Both the position numbers and the translations under genes were made by a program. Shown here one piece after another: positions 61,012 to 64,000 of a stretch of 64,000 bases of DNA. Below the pieces are notes generated by a model, which was not told where the DNA came from, did no database searches, and saw nothing but the letters and a program-made list of their open reading frames with translations. Origin of the DNA: Clostridia bacterium (GTDB lineage Bacteria; Bacillota; Clostridia; Oscillospirales; CAG-272); the NCBI GenBank assembly GCA_017503325.1, contig JAFVTI010000016.1, positions 1-64,000 of the forward strand, in the 5' to 3' direction. Position 1 is the stretch's first letter. Each line of letters starts with the position of its first letter.

Positions 61012-61941
61012 ATGCCCGCTATGCTGATCGGCAAGGACTTTCGTCCTTTGCCGTCGCCCCTGCCTTGCGTGCTGTGCCTTGGCAACTTTGACGGCGTGCA
61101 TCGCGCGCATGCCATGCTTGCAGAAAAAGCGAGCGAGCTTGCAGGCAAGCTCGGCGTCACGCCCGGTGCCTTTTGCTTTACGCGCCCTTCGGGGGATTAT
61201 TTGTTCAAGGACCGCGCCGCGCATCTGAGCGGCACGCACGAACGCCTTTCGCTGCTCTTTGACGCAGGTGCACAGTTTGCGCTGCTCTCGTCCTTCCCTA
61301 CCATGAGAGATCTTTCTGCCGAGGATTTCATTGCCTTTTTGAAAGCACACGGCTGTGTGGGCGTGGTATGCGGCTACGATTTCCGCTTTGGCAAGGGGGC
61401 TGCGGGCAACGCACAAATGCTTCTTGCACATTTCGGCGAGGACAACACCATCATTCTGCCCCCACAGACTATGCCTGACGGGCAACGCATTGCCTCGACC
61501 GTGATCCGCGACATGATCGCGCGCGGAGAGGTGGACAAGGCCGCCTTGATGCTGGGGCGTCCGTGGGCTTTGCGCGCCAAGGTGTACCACGGTAAGCATC
61601 TGGGCTCATCCTGGGGATTTCCCACCGCCAATCAATATTTTTCCCCGCAGTCGGTCATTCCCGCCCGCGGTGTTTACGCCGTGCGCTGCACGGTGGACGG
61701 CAAGACCTACGACGGCGTTGCCAACGTAGGCGCACGCCCCACGGTGGACAGCGGCGACGCGCGTGTCAACTGTGAGACCTATTTATTTGACTTTACGGGC
61801 GATTTGTACGGTCGCGTGCTGCACACCGCCTTTTATGCTTTTTTGCGTCCCGAGCAAAAATTTGCGGACGCCGACGCGCTTCGCGCCGCCATTGCAGAGG
61901 ATGCAAGGGCTGCGCACGTCTATTTTGAAAATTTGCACTAA
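61012..61941 (+). CDS. ribF: Bifunctional riboflavin kinase / FAD synthetase
   Basis: 309 aa, usual length. N-terminal FAD synthetase with LGNFDGVHRAHAML and GYDFRFGKGAAGN; STVIRDMIARGEVDKAALMLGRPW follows. The C-terminal riboflavin kinase has GSSWGFPTANQYF, PARGVYAVRC and VANVGARPTV. It makes FMN then FAD. The start at 61012 lies one base after the IreB stop; a longer reading would overlap that gene. Confidence 0.93.
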   Translation: MPAMLIGKDFRPLPSPLPCVLCLGNFDGVHRAHAMLAEKASELAGKLGVTPGAFCFTRPSGDYLFKDRAAHLSGTHERLSLLFDAGAQFALLSSFPTMRDLSAEDFIAFLKAHGCVGVVCGYDFRFGKGAAGNAQMLLAHFGEDNTIILPPQTMPDGQRIASTVIRDMIARGEVDKAALMLGRPWALRAKVYHGKHLGSSWGFPTANQYFSPQSVIPARGVYAVRCTVDGKTYDGVANVGARPTVDSGDARVNCETYLFDFTGDLYGRVLHTAFYAFLRPEQKFADADALRAAIAEDARAAHVYFENLH

Positions 61942-61966
61942 AGTAAGAGAGAGGAGATGATGTTTT

Positions 61967-63289
61967 TTGAAAAAAGCCGTCTCCCTCTTTTTTTGTGTCC
62001 TGCTCTTGACGCTTGGCATTCTGCCCGCGTTTGCAGACCTTTCCGAGGTCGTTGCGCTGGTTCCGCCGCCCGACGTTTCCAAGGCCGAATCGGTGTATAT
62101 GTACCATGTAGATAGCGACACGCTCATGCTGGACAAAAACACCGACATGGTGCGCTACCCTGCCTCGACCGTCAAGATCATGTCGGGGCTTGTGGCTTGT
62201 CAGCTTGTGGGCGAGCAGCTTGAGCGGCAGATCACCATTACAGGGCAAATGTTAGCCGGTGCGGACGGCCGCGTGATGGGCCTTGAGGCGGGCGAGATCG
62301 TGACAATCAAGGACATGCTGTACGCAGGCTTTTGCAGCGGATACAACGACGCGGTCAACGTGCTTGCATGCGTGCTTTGCGGCAGCACCGAGGAATTTGT
62401 TGCCAGGATGAACGCGCAGGCTGCTGCGCTGGGGGCTTTGCAGACCGTCTACACCAATCCCACGGGGCTGCACGACAACGCCATGGTCACAACGGCAGCA
62501 GACACCGCCAAGATCGCGTTAGCGGCAAGCGAAAATCCGCTTTTCATGGAGATCACCTCGGCAGTCAAATACCGAATGCCGCCAACCAACCGCTCGGGTG
62601 AGCGCACGCTGCACAACCGAAACAGCCTGGTATCGACCTATTACGGCATCGGATATTTCAACGATCTTTGCCACGGCATGAACGCGGGCAGCACCGACGA
62701 GGGCGGATGGTGCTGCGTCACGCTTGCCGAGTGCGACGGTGACCGCTATCTTTGCGTGGTCATGGGCGCGGATGAGGACGAAAACTACATTTATTCTTAT
62801 AAAATTGCCAACGAGCTTGCAAATTGGGCTTGCAAATCCTTTGCTACAAGGCAGGTCTTGGAGGCGGGACAGGCCACCATCACCATTCCGGTGGAAAACA
62901 CGGGGCTTTTCGGCCTTGAGGTGGAGGTTTGCGCTAAGGAGGATTTGACCGTCTATCTTCCCCGCTCGGCAAGCGATGACGACTTAGTCGTGCGCGCTCA
63001 CCTGAGTCAGACCTCGCTGGACGCACCCGTCAGCGCGGGACAGGTGGTGGGCGTGATCACGGTCTATTACCGTGACGTGCCGCTTGGCAGCGTGGACGGC
63101 GTGATACTTGAGGATCACGCGCGCAACCCCATTCTGCACGGCATTAACCTGCTTTCGGATTACGTAACCAGCCGCGCCTTTGCGGCAAGCGCGGTGTGCG
63201 CGATCCTGCTGCTTGGCGGCTATTTCCTGTATGTATATTCGGGCATTTCCATGCGGCCGAAAAAAGGAAAATACAAGCGCAGACGCTGA
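61967..63289 (+). CDS. DacF-type D-Ala-D-Ala carboxypeptidase with altered KTG box
   Basis: 440 aa. TTG start at 61967, with GAGGAGA 9 bp upstream; the nearby ATGs are in another frame. Signal peptide 1-23 (ALA-like FADLS end). Peptidase S11 motifs: PASTVK (Ser67, Lys70) and SGYN (Ser124, Asn127). The third box, normally KTG, reads NAG (Asn239-Ala-Gly241) in GMNAGSTDEGG. A penicillin-binding C-terminal domain (about 295-390) and one membrane helix (about 400-425) follow. It should trim peptidoglycan stem peptides, if still active. Confidence 0.85.
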   Translation: MKKAVSLFFCVLLLTLGILPAFADLSEVVALVPPPDVSKAESVYMYHVDSDTLMLDKNTDMVRYPASTVKIMSGLVACQLVGEQLERQITITGQMLAGADGRVMGLEAGEIVTIKDMLYAGFCSGYNDAVNVLACVLCGSTEEFVARMNAQAAALGALQTVYTNPTGLHDNAMVTTAADTAKIALAASENPLFMEITSAVKYRMPPTNRSGERTLHNRNSLVSTYYGIGYFNDLCHGMNAGSTDEGGWCCVTLAECDGDRYLCVVMGADEDENYIYSYKIANELANWACKSFATRQVLEAGQATITIPVENTGLFGLEVEVCAKEDLTVYLPRSASDDDLVVRAHLSQTSLDAPVSAGQVVGVITVYYRDVPLGSVDGVILEDHARNPILHGINLLSDYVTSRAFAASAVCAILLLGGYFLYVYSGISMRPKKGKYKRRR

Positions 63290-63296
63290 TCCGCTC

Positions 63297-63326
63297 TTGA
63301 CTTAGCCACCCCTTGTATGCTATAAT
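63297..63326 (+). promoter_or_regulatory. Promoter of final gene
   Basis: TTGACT (63297-63302), 18-bp spacer, TATAAT (63321-63326) with a TGC extension. Confidence 0.7.
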
Positions 63327-63363
63327 GAATTGATGAATTTGTGATTTTGAAAGGAATATAGAG

Positions 63364-63993
63364 ATGCTCAAGACAGAAAGAAGCGCGGTGATGAACCTGG
63401 AGGGTGCGATCCGCGGCGCACGCAATCCCATGAACTCCTGGAGCAAGATGGACAGCTACTACGATGAACAGGGCAACTTTGTGCTTGGCCCCAACGACCT
63501 GGATCTTGCCAAGAGACTGGCACACGCAGGCAGCGACCACCGCAAATATCTGCGTCAGATCTTCGTGACCGTGGACATTACCGCCCCGCTTTACTGGTGG
63601 AAGGAATTTGACACCTACAAGGTGGGCACCACCGCAAACTCCACCTCTACCATGCACAAGATCCATGCAAAGGAGTTTTCACGCGAGGACTTCTCCTGTG
63701 ACCGCATGGACGAGGGCGGTCTTGCTTTGCTTGACAATGTGATCGCATACCTGGAAAGCGAGCGTCAGAAATTTCTTGCCGACAAGGACGACAAGCAGCC
63801 CTGGCACAACATGATCCAGACGCTTCCCTCCTCTTACAATCAGATGCGCACCGTCACGCTCAACTATGAAAACCTGATCAACATATACTACGCCCGCCGC
63901 AACCACAAGCTGGCTGAATGGCACGTGCTCTGCGACTGGATCCTCTCTTTGCCCTACGCGCGGGAGCTGATTTGCGTCAAGGATGAAAAATGA
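63364..63993 (+). CDS. Uncharacterised protein, possible ThyX fold
   Basis: 209 aa, AAAGGAATATAGAG before the ATG. The arrangement DHRKYLRQIFVTVDI, APLYWWKEFDTYKVGTTANSTSTMHKI (as landmarks at about 58-96), then LPSSYNQMRTVTLNYENLINIYYARRNHKLAEWHVLCDWIL resembles flavin-dependent thymidylate synthase in order of secondary structure, but the RHRxxSxNExSxRY signature is replaced by DTYKVGTTANSTSTMH. So thymidylate synthesis is doubtful. Related proteins may bind flavin or nucleotides. The next gene overlaps by four bases. Confidence 0.5.
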   Translation: MLKTERSAVMNLEGAIRGARNPMNSWSKMDSYYDEQGNFVLGPNDLDLAKRLAHAGSDHRKYLRQIFVTVDITAPLYWWKEFDTYKVGTTANSTSTMHKIHAKEFSREDFSCDRMDEGGLALLDNVIAYLESERQKFLADKDDKQPWHNMIQTLPSSYNQMRTVTLNYENLINIYYARRNHKLAEWHVLCDWILSLPYARELICVKDEK

Positions 63994-64000
63994 CGGAAAT
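63990..64000 (+). CDS. Start of downstream gene, cut by window edge
   Basis: ATGACGGAAAT begins at 63990 and overlaps the previous stop as ATGA, with AAGGATG about 9 bp upstream. Only three codons are visible, so nothing can be said of its product. Confidence 0.4.

Overview
The window looks like a chromosome segment of an endospore-forming, Gram-positive anaerobe of the class Clostridia, probably an uncultured gut lineage. Evidence: an adjacent gpr-spoIIP sporulation pair, a T-box leader on pheST, the clostridial small families DUF896 and IreB, YtrA-type GntR/ABC modules, AGGAGG-type ribosome binding sites, and many TTGACA-17-TATAAT promoters. Genus cannot be fixed from the sequence alone. 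I see no rRNA, tRNA, CRISPR array, prophage or transposase gene.

Layout. 0-3.6 kb: a LexA/CI-like repressor facing a small membrane protein, then spoIIP and gpr. 3.8-10.5 kb: an orphan oligopeptide-type binding lipoprotein, an MBL-fold hydrolase, glutamyl- and glutaminyl-tRNA synthetases, and a DUF1294 protein. 10.8-14.6 kb: T-box, pheS, pheT. 14.7-20.5 kb: a housekeeping run (ABC exporter, DUF896, tsaE, tsaB, rpiB, ispD, ispF, rpe). 20.4-23.2 kb: a mosaic patch with a duplicated rpe 3' end, a 148-bp tandem repeat upstream of an SdpI-like gene, a MerR regulator, and a decayed antitoxin/toxin pair. 24.3-28.7 kb: a four-gene envelope-stress operon (response regulator, sensor kinase, HtrA protease, MgtC-like protein). 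29-33 kb: ECF sigma, anti-sigma-like protein and a GH51-type glycosidase. 33-38.8 kb: two paralogous MerR regulators with a duplicated beta-rich C-terminus, small membrane proteins, and a MutS-like ATPase. 38.8-51.9 kb: an (alpha/alpha)6 glycosidase, two separate GntR/ABC/permease modules, ychF, trmB, truB and nrdR. 51.9-57.2 kb: a three-gene operon (TerB_N/TerB_C protein, BrxD-like ATPase, Lhr/BrxHI-like helicase). 57.4-64 kb: a giant beta-helix glycosidase/lyase, a short IreB homologue, ribF, a penicillin-binding-protein-like carboxypeptidase with an altered KTG motif, and a possible ThyX-fold protein.

The two most unusual things are these. First, the TerB/BrxD/helicase operon looks like a BREX-derived helicase module standing alone, without the BREX methylase, phosphatase or BrxC. 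Second, two copies of a roughly 330-bp composite miniature element, 21 kb apart, have identical outer arms but a 144-bp core in opposite orientations, while a related core-type element occurs alone at 36.7 kb. Three MerR-family genes each carry a 19-bp-spacer promoter with a dyad, which predicts autoregulation by DNA distortion.

Functions are inferred from motifs and neighbourhood only; no database search was run.
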